Below, piece after piece: positions 12,271-22,107 of a DNA stretch of 64,000 nucleotides. The notes under the pieces were generated by a model. That model was not told the DNA's origin. It saw only the letters and a list, made by a program, of their open reading frames with translations, and did no database searches. The first letter of the stretch is position 1. Each line of letters opens with the position of its first letter. A program made the position numbers and the translations under genes. This DNA is from Fistulifera solaris (Eukaryota > Bacillariophyta > Bacillariophyceae > Naviculales > Stauroneidaceae): contig AP026132.1 in the NCBI GenBank assembly GCA_030295235.1, positions 124,001-188,000 of the forward strand, given 5' to 3'.

Positions 12271-15200
12271 TCAGAAGCCACAGCGAAAGCAAAACGGACT
12301 AGGTGGACTCAAAGAAAAGTCGATTTCGCTTGTAGTAGGGCATTGTGTGAGACTGAATACTGTTGACGCATTTACGATTCGTCCCTCCAGTTGATCGGCC
12401 CAGGAGCACAAGTCTTGAGAGAAAAAGCGAGCTCCGCGAAACATTTCATTGAACGATTCGAGACTACCCAAATCCCATGAGGAAAGGTCAATGTTATAAG
12501 CGGACGCTGAAAAGAACATCTGATCCATCTTTCTAACACTTGATACGTCCCAGGAAGAAATATCTGCGTTGAAAGACGATGCCCTTGAAAACATGCCGGT
12601 CATGTCCGTCACGGATGAAACATTCCATGACGATATGTCACCGGTAAAAGAGGTTGCTTGGTTGAACATATTGGCCGTACTTGTGACCGAGGATACATCC
12701 CAACCGGATAAATCCGAATTAAAAGTGGACGCACCCTCGAACATGGATGTTAGGTCAGTGGCTCCCGAAACATCCCATCCTGATAAATCTCCATTGAACG
12801 TCGCCGCAGAGGGAGACCGAGAGAGAGAAAACAGGAAACTGAGGTCTTCAACATTGGAAATGCACCAATCTCCAATGTAAGACCCTCCATTGACACTGTT
12901 ACCAGCAATGAATTGATCCACGGCTAGTATAAGGTCGTCCCTTGAGGAAAAACAGTCGTCGGTTGAATTGGGAGCTAGAGTAGGAGCGATCGTCTCGTTC
13001 AGTGTTGAGTTATCCGTTGGAGCAACAACTGGCGCAGATGTTACGGTCGGCCAAATATCTTGATCGGAAAATGCTGGCCCCACTAAGAAATCTTGGATGT
13101 TATCCTCCGTGAGCTCTGTGCAGTTCGTGGGATCGCCACAGTCAGTCTCGAAACCGACGTATGGGAGATTACTTTCTTGAATTGTGCCAAAGCAAATGGA
13201 ACATGTGCCACAGCTACTACCGTCGTATTCGATCATACACCGAATTGCTAGTCCATTTCGATTGTAAATAGTGGAGAAACAGGCTTCCTCGTACTGCTCC
13301 GAACCGGCCAAATATTTGACACACAATTTCTCAGATAGATCAGAACTTGTCCCTTCGATTGGCTCTCGCGAACTTTGTATCTTAGCGTCCCCTGATATGT
13401 AAACGTTATCTGGCAAGAGGGTCGGAGGTATTGTTTCTACGGGAGCACGTGTCGGTGGATTGGACGTGACATTAGTCACAGTTGGAGTTGTTGTCGAGTT
13501 GCCGACATTGTCGATACTGATGGGAGTGGTGCTCGAGTCGCGTCCCCTCACGATCAATATTATAATGACCACCAAAAGTATGAGTACAAGGCCAATGTAG
13601 CCATAGTGGCTTTTGCCGGGCCAGAAAGAATCTCCCTTAGGACCCTCTTTCCTGTCTGTGAAGTGTTCGTCAGAGTTAGATTTCGTTTTGCTCCACAGCT
13701 GAAATGAATTCAGAAAATCAAAAAAGCGTGGTGTATTTCTGGCGCCGTTATTCTCTCTTTTTGATAAACTTGTGCTTCGACGTCATCATCACTGCTATTA
13801 GATTTACTCCCGAAAGCATCAACGGCATGATCATCCTCAGCAACAACGCGAGCATGCTGCTCATCGAAGTTGCTTTCCTGAAAATTAAATCCATATACAT
13901 TTTCGGAAGCCTTGGCGCTCTCATAACTTGGGCTTTCTGACCTATATCCGTGTGACGATGGATTCCATTCGACATCATGCACGTCTGACATTGGGCCATC
14001 ATTGAACTGATTAGAAAATTCCGTGAATTTATATTGCTCGTGGGAGTCACTAGCACTTCTATCAGAGTTGTCTGCATCACCATCTTCAATCGTACCACGA
14101 CCATCAATCTCGATGGAACTCGCAGCCGATTCACTTTCCGAAAGCTCGCGATGTCTCTCCCTTGTTGAACTTTCATTGTCGTCATCATAGCGAGTATCGT
14201 CTTCGTGACGGTTCGTTTCAAGACTTGGTTCTGAGTAATCTCTGTCTCTGTCTGAATATTTATTATCACTTGGATCCGAGAATTCTTCAGCCGTTCGCCG
14301 TTTCTCGTCAATGGAGAGATTTTCTCCATCGCTGTAATTCTCTGAATAATCTTCATTAATGTCTACGTGCGCTGCCTCGTATTTTCCGTTAGCTGCTGAG
14401 CTCTCCTCATCATCTGTAGTGTCATCCGAATGTTCTTCATTGGCCTCGACTTCAAGTGTCACACGATTCTGGTGTTCTGTTGAACTTTCATCGTCATCAT
14501 TTTCGTCATCACCATATTCCCTTGTATATTTATAGTCGCCGTGCATCAAATCTTTCTCGTCTACATTATGTAAGCTCTCGTCGTCGTAATCACTACTCGG
14601 ATCTTTTTGGTAAGCTTCCACAGTCTCGACATCTTTGCTTGAAATATCTTTAAAAGTTGATCTTTCACCGTCGTAGCTACCACGCTCTCCTCCACTTTCC
14701 TCGTCCGATTCGTCATTGGATACGGAGTAGTCTCTGTTTCCAGCCAAATTACCGGCGTCGTAGATCCCACTTGTACGGTCCTCGGTCTCTTCGTCTCTAT
14801 TCATGGATTCGTCCTCATCGCTACGGCTTGTCGAATCTTCTCCGCTTCTTCTATTCTTTTGTTGATTTAATTCAACCGGATCTTCGTCACCGGTCAAATC
14901 CTCCTCCTCTTCATCGAAATTGCTGTCTTGCTTACCGCCACTCTCACCATCCGCTCCGATTGAGCCTTCATTATGGTTGATACTATCGACATTCTCACCG
15001 CCTCGTGATTCAATTGGTATTGTCTGATCTACACTCTCCGATGAGGATTCGTCGTGAGCTTCCTGCTCTCTCTGTGGTGCCTCCGCACGGTTGTCGTCCT
15101 CTTGAAGACCTATGTCATCATTCGAGCTTTCGTCCTGGTCACTGTTGTCTCTTGAAACAATAGGAATTGACTCACTTTGATCTTCGACTTCATTATCTAT

Positions 15201-15941
15201 GCTTTCTTTTACAGCTGAACTTGGTTGATCCTCATACCGATCGTCGTCAATTGAGCTTTCGTCAGAACTGCCACTCCTGTCGAAAGTAGTTCCTTCATTT
15301 TTACTTTCTGTATGCTGAAGTTCCTGCGCTTGATCATGATCTGCTTCTCCATCGGAGCTTTCATCGTAGTCGCTGCTGCCGTCCTCAGAGTCAGTTTTAT
15401 TTTCCACAGCAGGTGGAGGCAAGATATTCTCATTTTGATCCTCGCCTCCATTTGAGCTTTCGTCTTGATTTACTTCTCCATTCGAGCTTTCGTCGTAGTC
15501 GCTGCTGCCGGAGGAATGCCCCTTATTTTTCACGTTAACTGGTGAACGTCTTTCATCTTCGCCAGAATCATCGTCTCCATACGAACGATCACTGGAGTAG
15601 CTGCCGTCATCTTCCTTTTCCTCAAGCGATCCCCGCTGATCCTCCTCTTCATAGGATCGACTATCGTCTTCTTCTTCGCTGCTACTTCCCGAGTATTTGC
15701 CCCTCCGTTCGATAGGTGACGGCGGATCCTCGTCATCATACGAGCCATCGTCGGACGCACTGCTTCCATCGGAATAATTTCCCTTCCTTTCAATCGGTAA
15801 GGGCTCTTCATCGGAATCCTCGTCGCCGCTACTGCCGTCGGAATAGTGTCCTCTGGAGGCTCGCCGCTCGTCTTCTTCCGATGACGAGCTATGATCGTCG
15901 TCGTCTTCATCACTACTGCTATCGGAATAACCTTGACGCAT
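12271..15941 (-). CDS. Acidic Ser-rich membrane protein with BspA-like (DUF285) repeats, two exons
   Basis: Exon 1 is 15941-13770 (724 residues from ATG) and exon 2 is 13698-12271 (475 residues plus stop). The 71-bp intron ends in a pyrimidine-rich acceptor (ttcatttcag) and joins the frames exactly at a codon boundary; a donor 12 bases upstream would also keep frame. The order matches the giant neighbour: a long acidic Ser/Asp/Glu region with internal repeats (YSDGSS and DYDESS motifs), a single membrane segment (YIGLVLILLVVIIILIV), a Thr/Pro linker, a Cys-rich module (SREPIEG, YNRNGLA, GTCSICFG) and at least five DUF285 repeats (FNSDLSGWDVSSVT type). About 1,199 residues in all. It has no signal peptide, so a type II orientation is possible. 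The frame is intact, unlike the neighbour. It is clearly a paralogue of the 2310-11841 gene, as the Cys module is nearly alignable residue by residue. Confidence 0.82.
13699..13769 (-). other. Intron in BspA-like gene
   Basis: GT-AG interval of 71 bp. Without removal the acidic frame hits TGA and the membrane segment is in another frame; with removal both join in phase 0. The acceptor tract is strongly pyrimidine-rich; the donor (gtttat) is weak. Confidence 0.65.
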
Positions 15942-17246
15942 CTTTCAACCGCTTTGACTAAACGATGGTGTGTCTTTTGATAAAATGCAAGGGAGATTGC
16001 TCGAATGTATGTGAAACAAAAGCGCTTGGTTCTGTTCTCCTTTAGGTAATGAAATGAATTGACAACTTGAATGAGTTCTTTGAAAATTTTCAGGGTGTAT
16101 TTTTGTTCTGTTCCGCCGAAACCGCAAAGACCTATTTTCGAAGTCCGCTCATGACTGAAAATCAGCCACGGTCAAAACGGACAACACATTGCGGCTATAG
16201 TAAGTTTTGGAAGTTCGCCGTTTTGGAGGATCCTCGACGTAAGACATGAGTAAATGAGGGAATCACTAAACATTAACCTAAAACACAAATTTACCTAAGC
16301 TAGGCACTTGTATCTGATCGTTAGAGCCAAAATAATAAAGGTAAAAGACAAAAAAATCAGATTGCCCATGGAGACCGGGACATTTAACCAAAGGAAAAAG
16401 GTCTCCGCGCTTATTTTGTTCCCGTCTTGATCCCATCTACTGAGGTTGTAGTCAACAAGTGCCTCTTGCAGCATCTGCACAACACGCCACGATTGTTTAC
16501 GTCGGAAATCATTTGACATTGTCCGCTTCTGTATTCACTATAGACACAGAGTGTTGGTTTACAGGGTTCACGACTGCATTTCAGTCCTGAATTGAAATTG
16601 CGTCAAGTCCGTAAATGACCACTGTCTTCCGTCTAACGTGCTAAATCGTGAACCCACAGGCCTCAATACTAATAAAAATATCTCGTGCACCATTTTCAAG
16701 ACGCAAATTGCTAGTCACGTCGCAAATACTTGCGAACCGACGTCTTTTAGTTTTTGACAATGGTTTAAAGTGTATGCGACCTTTTACCATGACTGGATTT
16801 CAGTCACGAACCAATAGAATTTGAAATTTGAGGGGACGAAAAGTGGCACTTCATCTTGAGTTTATTACTCTACAGCAACTCGAAACACCAATAACACTTA
16901 GAAGGTAACATTGAAATGCCACCTTTTCCTTTCTAGCCTACTTCGGTAGCGCCACAAATTCCGCAATCAAAGAACGAATGAATACCAGGTACACCATTAA
17001 TAATTGGTCGCACCAACACCCGTGAAGAAGGCGGACGACCGACAAACGCGCGATTCTCGTCGCTTTTTTTCTTTTCGTCTCTTTCGCTCGTCCTCTCTCG
17101 AAAAGCAACCAAGCGGACGAGATGATGACGATGAACAACTAGTTACTAAACAATAGATTCATTTTCCTTCATTATTTTTACTCACAATCTACGCTTACTT
17201 GTCTGCGGCACAAACATAATCCTTTCTACACTTTAGCAATTCAAAA
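15942..17246. other. Intergenic region with diverged repeat copies
   Basis: About 1.3 kb with no strong gene. Three copies of the imperfect palindrome CATGACTG-N5-CAGTCA(T/C)G are seen near 16149-16171, 16562-16582 and 16787-16808. The first is followed by 'cggacaacacatt...ctatagtaagt', the same downstream block as at 24066. The end of the region is the presumed promoter of the lipoyl-like gene. Confidence 0.55.
16295..16519 (-). CDS. Possible small single-pass membrane protein (74 residues)
   Basis: An ATG-started frame of 74 codons. The first 45 residues are soluble and mixed (RRKQSWRVVQMLQEALVDYN) and the last 25 form a clear hydrophobic segment (LIFLSFTFIILALTI) ending in a short basic tail, as in tail-anchored proteins. 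I do not recognise a family. It sits in a repeat-bearing intergenic region, so it may be chance. Confidence 0.25.
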   Translation of the reverse strand: MSNDFRRKQSWRVVQMLQEALVDYNLSRWDQDGNKISAETFFLWLNVPVSMGNLIFLSFTFIILALTIRYKCLA

Positions 17247-17636
17247 ATGGCGTGTTCCGCAGCATTATTTCAACTATCTCGACGAATGGGAAGGATGAGT
17301 TCTCTGCACTCGTTACGGTCGTTCCCCAAACGATCGTTCGTAAGTGACCATGACGATATTGACAAAAGTCTCTTTACGGAAGAAATCAAAATTAAAATGC
17401 CCGACATGGGAGAAGGAGAAGGAAAGATTTTGGAGTGGTACAAAGAAGAAGGAGATGTAGTGAAGCGCGGAGACGTTCTTTGTGACATTGAAACTGCAGA
17501 TTTCACGTTCGGAATGGAGACGGATGACGAGCAATTGGGAATTATGGGATCCATATTAGTTCCAGCGCCTTCGGAAATGATACCCGATGGAAAAACAATT
17601 TGTATCGTTCTGCACAAACCAAATCATCGCGATTGA
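17247..17636 (+). CDS. Mitochondrial lipoyl-like domain protein lacking the lipoyl lysine
   Basis: A 129-residue protein. Residues 1-40 look like a mitochondrial presequence (Arg, Ser and Leu rich, no acidic residues until SDHDD). Residues 47-125 form one biotinyl/lipoyl-type domain: IKMPDMGEGEGKILEWYKEE, GDVVKRGDVLCDIET, then a C-terminal half ending in DGKTICIV. In 2-oxoacid dehydrogenase E2 proteins the swinging Lys lies in ETDKA; here the turn reads ETADFTF and no Lys is at that place. It therefore probably cannot be lipoylated in the usual way. No E1/E3-binding or catalytic domain follows, so it is not a complete E2. It might be a structural or regulatory relative (compare subunit-binding or GcvH-like single domains). 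The frame is intact. Confidence 0.75.
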   Translation: MACSAALFQLSRRMGRMSSLHSLRSFPKRSFVSDHDDIDKSLFTEEIKIKMPDMGEGEGKILEWYKEEGDVVKRGDVLCDIETADFTFGMETDDEQLGIMGSILVPAPSEMIPDGKTICIVLHKPNHRD

Positions 17637-17798
17637 TCGAGAAGTAGAGTTTACGCGTGATGCAATACAATTGAATGAATGCTGAATGATCAAGTTATCG
17701 GGATTGCTAGTTAATTTACTAAAGAAAAATTAGTCAACTCATTTCTTTTTAGAAATAGTAGCTTCAAAAAGAAGAATTAAGCACACAGAGGTATCGTT

Positions 17799-19395
17799 TT
17801 AACAGCTGGGAGCGTTCATGACAGGATCTTGCGGATGATACACAACGTTCTGTTCCGCCGCACTGATTTTCTTCGTCGGCATACTGGTGACTGGTTCATC
17901 CTGTCCATCATTGAGCATTTCTTCACGACGCATCAGACAATACCGCTTTTCGTGACATCCGTACGCGTGAGGTGTCAGTTCAATCACATTGTTCAGCGGA
18001 ATGCTCACATAGGGAGCCTCTTTGCGATCCAAACCCATAAAGTAAGCGTACAAGATGCGCAATATGCCTTGATGACCGACAATGAGAACGGGTTCTCGGG
18101 TTCGTTCCATCTCTTGTGCGAGGGGCTCGAGTCGCAACGTCACGTCCATGTACGATTCACCACGGGGATATCGGTACGTGAGCTTGTCTTCCTGGCGGCG
18201 ATTGAATTCTTCCGGATACACTTGTTCAATGTCTTTGTAGGTCATACCATCACAGACACCGGCATACAATTCGTCCAGATTGCGACGAGCCATGGGTCGG
18301 AATTGCACCCATTCACCCGTATCTCCATTGTCCCATTTATACTTGAATTTCGAATGATCAATGAATTGCGTGGTTTCTTTCGTACGTCGTAATGTACTGG
18401 TCCACAATCGACAAGGTTGCTGTACTTCGCTTTCTTCGCCCGTGTTAGGATCTACCACTTTTCTGACGCCGATATGATCTCTGGCAAAGTCCGCCAACCG
18501 CCGCGCGTATTCTTTCCCTGCTGGAGTTAAACCCGAATCACCTCCGATCTTTCCCAGCAGATTGTATTCCGATTGGCCATGTCGTGTCAAGTAAAATGTT
18601 CTTGTTTGAGTGTGTAGATTCATGATGAAATGCACTACTTTTAGCGGTAAATAACCCCGAATATTGTTGACTGTGCGCAGTCGCAGAACAAAAGATGGCA
18701 ATGAGAACATACGATTTGCAAAAGACAAAAACATTGCATTGCAACGTACCGATAAAACGTTTACTGTTGATAATTTTAATGTGCGGTCCTTCATTTTCCT
18801 CCAATGTCTCGTAGACCGACATGTAATGGTCCCGACGGCGTTTAAAATCCGCGACTGCAGCTTCGGGTTCTAAATCACGATAGTCGGGTGTATTGAGCTT
18901 GACGCGACGAATGTTTTCTTCCAGTAGCTTTGAAAGAAAAAGTGAAAGCAAAGGAAAATGTGTGTGAGGAGAACAATTCAATAGAAAAGGCACAAAACGG
19001 CTTCTTTCAACACTTCTTTCTCTTTGAATACTTACTTGTTCATTGTCACAAAGACTTTCAAGAAAGATAATTTTGGCACCAATGCCACTCGATTTGAGCG
19101 ACTGCATGAGATATTCCCGACGTTCTTTAGTGCCGTTGGTGGCATCAAAAGCCGCGACACGGACGCCTTCCTGTTTCATGTAGGCAATCAAATCATCTAG
19201 GGCGGCATTGCAAGCCTTGATACGCGATGACGAACCTTCTTCATTGGTGGGATCGTAAAACGAAGCGGGCATGGTGGCCCCAAACAGTTGACGACGATAA
19301 TCGCCCGCATTGAAGATTTGCGACGGAATGTCGTGAAAGAAGGAAAGGAAACGGCAAATACGCTTCGCAATGTGTGTTTTGCCTTTATGAATGAC

Positions 19396-19426
<31 letters not shown>

Positions 19427-19723
19427 GAAATGAGAATTAAATGGGAAGAACAAGCAAAGAAGAAGAGACGAAACTGTCGGAAATTGCATCTTTTCCGTCG
19501 CATTCTGCGTTCTTCACTTACCCGTCGCCGGCAACCCTACCATTAAAATAATGAGCTTATCACTGGCCGTCGTACCAATGACTTCCAAAGGCGTCGCATT
19601 TTCTCCTTCCGGCAAACGATGGGGCATGGGATTGTCAATTCGAACGACGGGAGGAAGCTCTTCGTTGGGACGCACATCTTGCACGGCCGAAGACGCCGGG
19701 ACGGCGGACATGGGCATTTGCAT
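17799..19723 (-). CDS. PFKFB: Bifunctional 6-phosphofructo-2-kinase / fructose-2,6-bisphosphatase
   Basis: Makes and breaks fructose 2,6-bisphosphate, the signal that sets glycolysis against gluconeogenesis in the cytosol. Exons are 19723-19522, 19382-19036, 18927-18750 and 18670-17799; all introns are GT-AG with donors gtaagt/gtacgt and all phases agree, giving 532 residues with no break. The kinase half has the P-loop GLPATGKTHIAKR split by intron 1, then FDATNGTKERRE and FLESLCDNEQ. The phosphatase half has RHGQSEYN (phospho-His site), the Glu in ELYAGVCDGMTY and the second catalytic His in VLIVGHQGILR. Both active sites look intact, so a true bifunctional enzyme is expected. The N-terminal ~45 residues are unique. 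The start ATG at 19723 is the first in frame after stops. Confidence 0.93.
19383..19521 (-). other. PFKFB intron 1 with an (AAT)n microsatellite
   Basis: A 139-bp GT-AG intron inside the P-loop codon for Gly. It holds about ten AAT units at 19395-19424 on the plus strand (ATT on the coding strand). Confidence 0.85.
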
Positions 19724-20035
19724 AATTAAAGTGAGATTTTATTTCGCAGAGAATGACGAAACTTAACACAAATGTAACTTTAAGAATATCTAACTCGACT
19801 CGAACGATGAACGACAACTCCGTACCGGTATGTTTTGTTGTTGCTTTGGTTTTTCCTCTTCAACAACGGCACCTGCCATCTTTTCTTGCGCGAAAAACGT
19901 GGCGCGTCAGATCGGTTGGGACAATGGAAGCCCTCGATGACGCTTTGCACTTAACGCGACAGAAGTTGATAGTACAGGATAGTACTTCAAGCCCCTTACT
20001 GCTTGCATACAACGGTTTTCGTTATTCACTGGAAC
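19724..20035. other. 5' flank of PFKFB, no gene seen
   Basis: The region between the PFKFB start codon and the minisatellite. It should hold the PFKFB promoter and 5' UTR. A plus-strand frame of 111 codons (19753-20088) runs into the repeat and shows no family feature. Confidence 0.45.
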
Positions 20036-20452
20036 AATTTCATTCATACAGAAAATCTGGGGAGCTCCAGAAATTCTGGACAAGTTAAGTTACATTATTA
20101 CAGAAAAAAATTCTGGGGCAATCCAGAAATTCTGGACCAGTTGTATTTCATTCATACAGAAAATCATCTGGGGCGGTCCAGAAATTCTGGACCAGGTGTA
20201 TTTCATTCATGCAGAAATTTTTGGGCGGTCCAGAAATTCTGGACCAGTTGTATTTCATTCATACAGAAGAGCGGGGGCGGTCCAGAAATTCTGGACCTGT
20301 TGTATTTCATTCTTGCAGAAAATCCGGGGAGGTCCGAAAATTCTGGACCAGATGCATTTCATTCATACAGAAAATAATCATCTGGGCGGTCCAGAAATTC
20401 TGGACCAGTTGTATTTCATTCTTACAGAATATCTGGGGCGGTCCAGAAATTG
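20036..20452. repeat. Minisatellite array of ~52-62-bp units, each with a 19-bp palindrome
   Basis: About eight tandem units. The conserved core is ggtccagaaattctggacc, an inverted repeat with 9-bp arms and one central base, followed by agttgtatttcattcatacag, which holds a second small inverted repeat (TGTAT...ATACA), and an aaatctgggg spacer of variable length. The last unit is cut after 'ccagaaatt' where the 228-bp array starts. Open frames across it are repetitive shadows. Confidence 0.9.
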
Positions 20453-21450
20453 CCCATCATCAATGCGAAAGATTTTCGGATCCAAGAATCGATACATTGC
20501 GTTTTGAATGATGATGATATTTCGTAACATCACCGTCAATACCAATACAATTGATCATACCCTTAATGCTAGCATTTGTGGACTTCATTGTTGCCGATTC
20601 ATTTATTATCGAATTTCGATCGTGACTCAAGTTCAGTCAAGAATTGCTTGAACTATCACTTTGATCCTATAGTGAATTTGCGGGTGATCGATGCGAAAGC
20701 TTTTCGGATCCAAGAAACGATACATTGCGTTTTGAATGATGATGATATTTCGTAACATCACCGTCAATACCAATACAATTGATCATACACTTAATGCTAG
20801 CATTTGTGGACTTCATTGTTGCCGATTCATTTATTATCGAATTTCGATCGTGACTCAAGTTCAGTCAAGGATTGCTTGAACTATCACTTTGATCCTATAG
20901 TGAATTTGCCGGTGATCGATGCGAAAGCTTTTCAGATCCAAGAAACGATACAATGCGTTTTGAATGATGATGATATTTCGTAACATCACCGTCAATACCA
21001 ATACAATTGATCATACACTTAATGCTAGCATTTGTGGACTTCATTGTTGCCGATTCATTTATTATCGAATTTCGATCGTGACTCAAGTTCAGTCAAGGAT
21101 TGCTTGAACTATCACTTTGATCCTATAGTGAATTTGCCGGTGATCGATGCGAAAGCTTTTCAGATCCAAGAAACGATACAATGCGTTTTGAATGATGATG
21201 ATATTTCGTAACATCACCGTCAATACCAATACAATTGATCATACCCTTAATGCTAGCATTTGTGAACTTAATTGTTGCCGATTCATTTAGTTTCGTGTTT
21301 CGATCGTGACTCAAGTTCAGTCAAGAATTGCTTGAACCATCACTTTATTCCTATAGTGAATTTTCCGGTGATCGATACGAAAGCTTTTCGGATCCAAGAA
21401 ACGACACATTGCGTTTTGAATGATGATGATATTATTTCGTAGCATCACCG
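20452..21450. repeat. Tandem array of 228-bp units, about 4.3 copies
   Basis: Unit starts recur at about 20457, 20685, 20913, 21141 and 21369, exactly 228 bp apart, with few differences between copies. Each unit carries gtgactcaagttcagtca, then 'cttgaactatcactttgatcctatagtgaattt', the same head as the dispersed repeat at 23853. The 63-codon minus-strand frame repeated in each unit is a by-product of the tandem structure. Confidence 0.92.
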
Positions 21451-21459
21451 TGAGGACCG

Positions 21460-21575
21460 TACCGCGGTTTCGTACCGTAGGGCTTCGTACATTTTTGACG
21501 TACGAAACTTTTTCTACGAAGCAACTTCCTAACGGAAATCGCCTTTTTCGTAGATTTCGTACGATTCACGAGAAT
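21460..21575. repeat. Cluster of TTCGTA/TACGAA hexamers
   Basis: Within about 110 bp the hexamer TTCGTA or its complement occurs at least six times (tttcgtacc, cttcgtac, gtacgaaac, ctacgaag, ttttcgtag, tttcgtacg), just beyond the 228-bp array. Meaning unknown. Confidence 0.5.
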
Positions 21576-21788
21576 TCGGGTCTCATGATCAGAAGCGTAT
21601 CACCATGATAATTTTCATTGCAAAGCAGTCGCTATGAAACAAAGAAAACTTATTTATTTAGCATTGTTCAACATAATTCGGACCGCGATAATATCAAGGG
21701 ATGTTCTTTGCGCATTGAAATTTGCTTTACCAGGTAATATGCGACGGAGACGACGACGACCGCATTTGCTTCTTTCTGGGACGGCCTG

Positions 21789-21998
21789 GGAATTTTGGAC
21801 CAGATGTATTTCATTATTCATAAAGAAAACGTGGGGTGGTCCAGAATGACTAGTTGTAATTCATTCTTTTTTAAAGAAAATCATCTGGGGAGGTCCAGAA
21901 ATTCTGGACCAGTTGTACTTTATTCATACAGAAAATCTGGGGCGGTCCTGAAATCTTGGACTAAATGCATTATTTCATTCTTACAGAAAACAGTCCCG
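21789..21998. repeat. Second, degenerate block of the palindromic minisatellite
   Basis: Three to four diverged units of the 20036-20452 minisatellite (ttggaccag..gtatttcatt, ggtccagaaattctggacc, catacagaaaatctgggg). It lies on the far side of the 228-bp array, so the array looks inserted into, or expanded within, an older minisatellite. Confidence 0.8.
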
Positions 21999-22107
21999 GA
22001 AAAGGTGGAACACCCGAAATAGACTATTGAAAGCAGCAATGTTTGCCACAGAATTCTAGCACAGTACAAATCGTCTAGGTAGTTGTTCCCAAACCAGCAC
22101 TAAACAT

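Noticed and set aside
20003-20511. Open frames with repeated HSYRK...EILDQ-like motifs
   Set aside because: They are translations of the palindromic minisatellite in all three frames.
20667-21314. Three identical 63-codon minus-strand frames
   Set aside because: They recur exactly every 228 bp and are a by-product of the tandem repeat.
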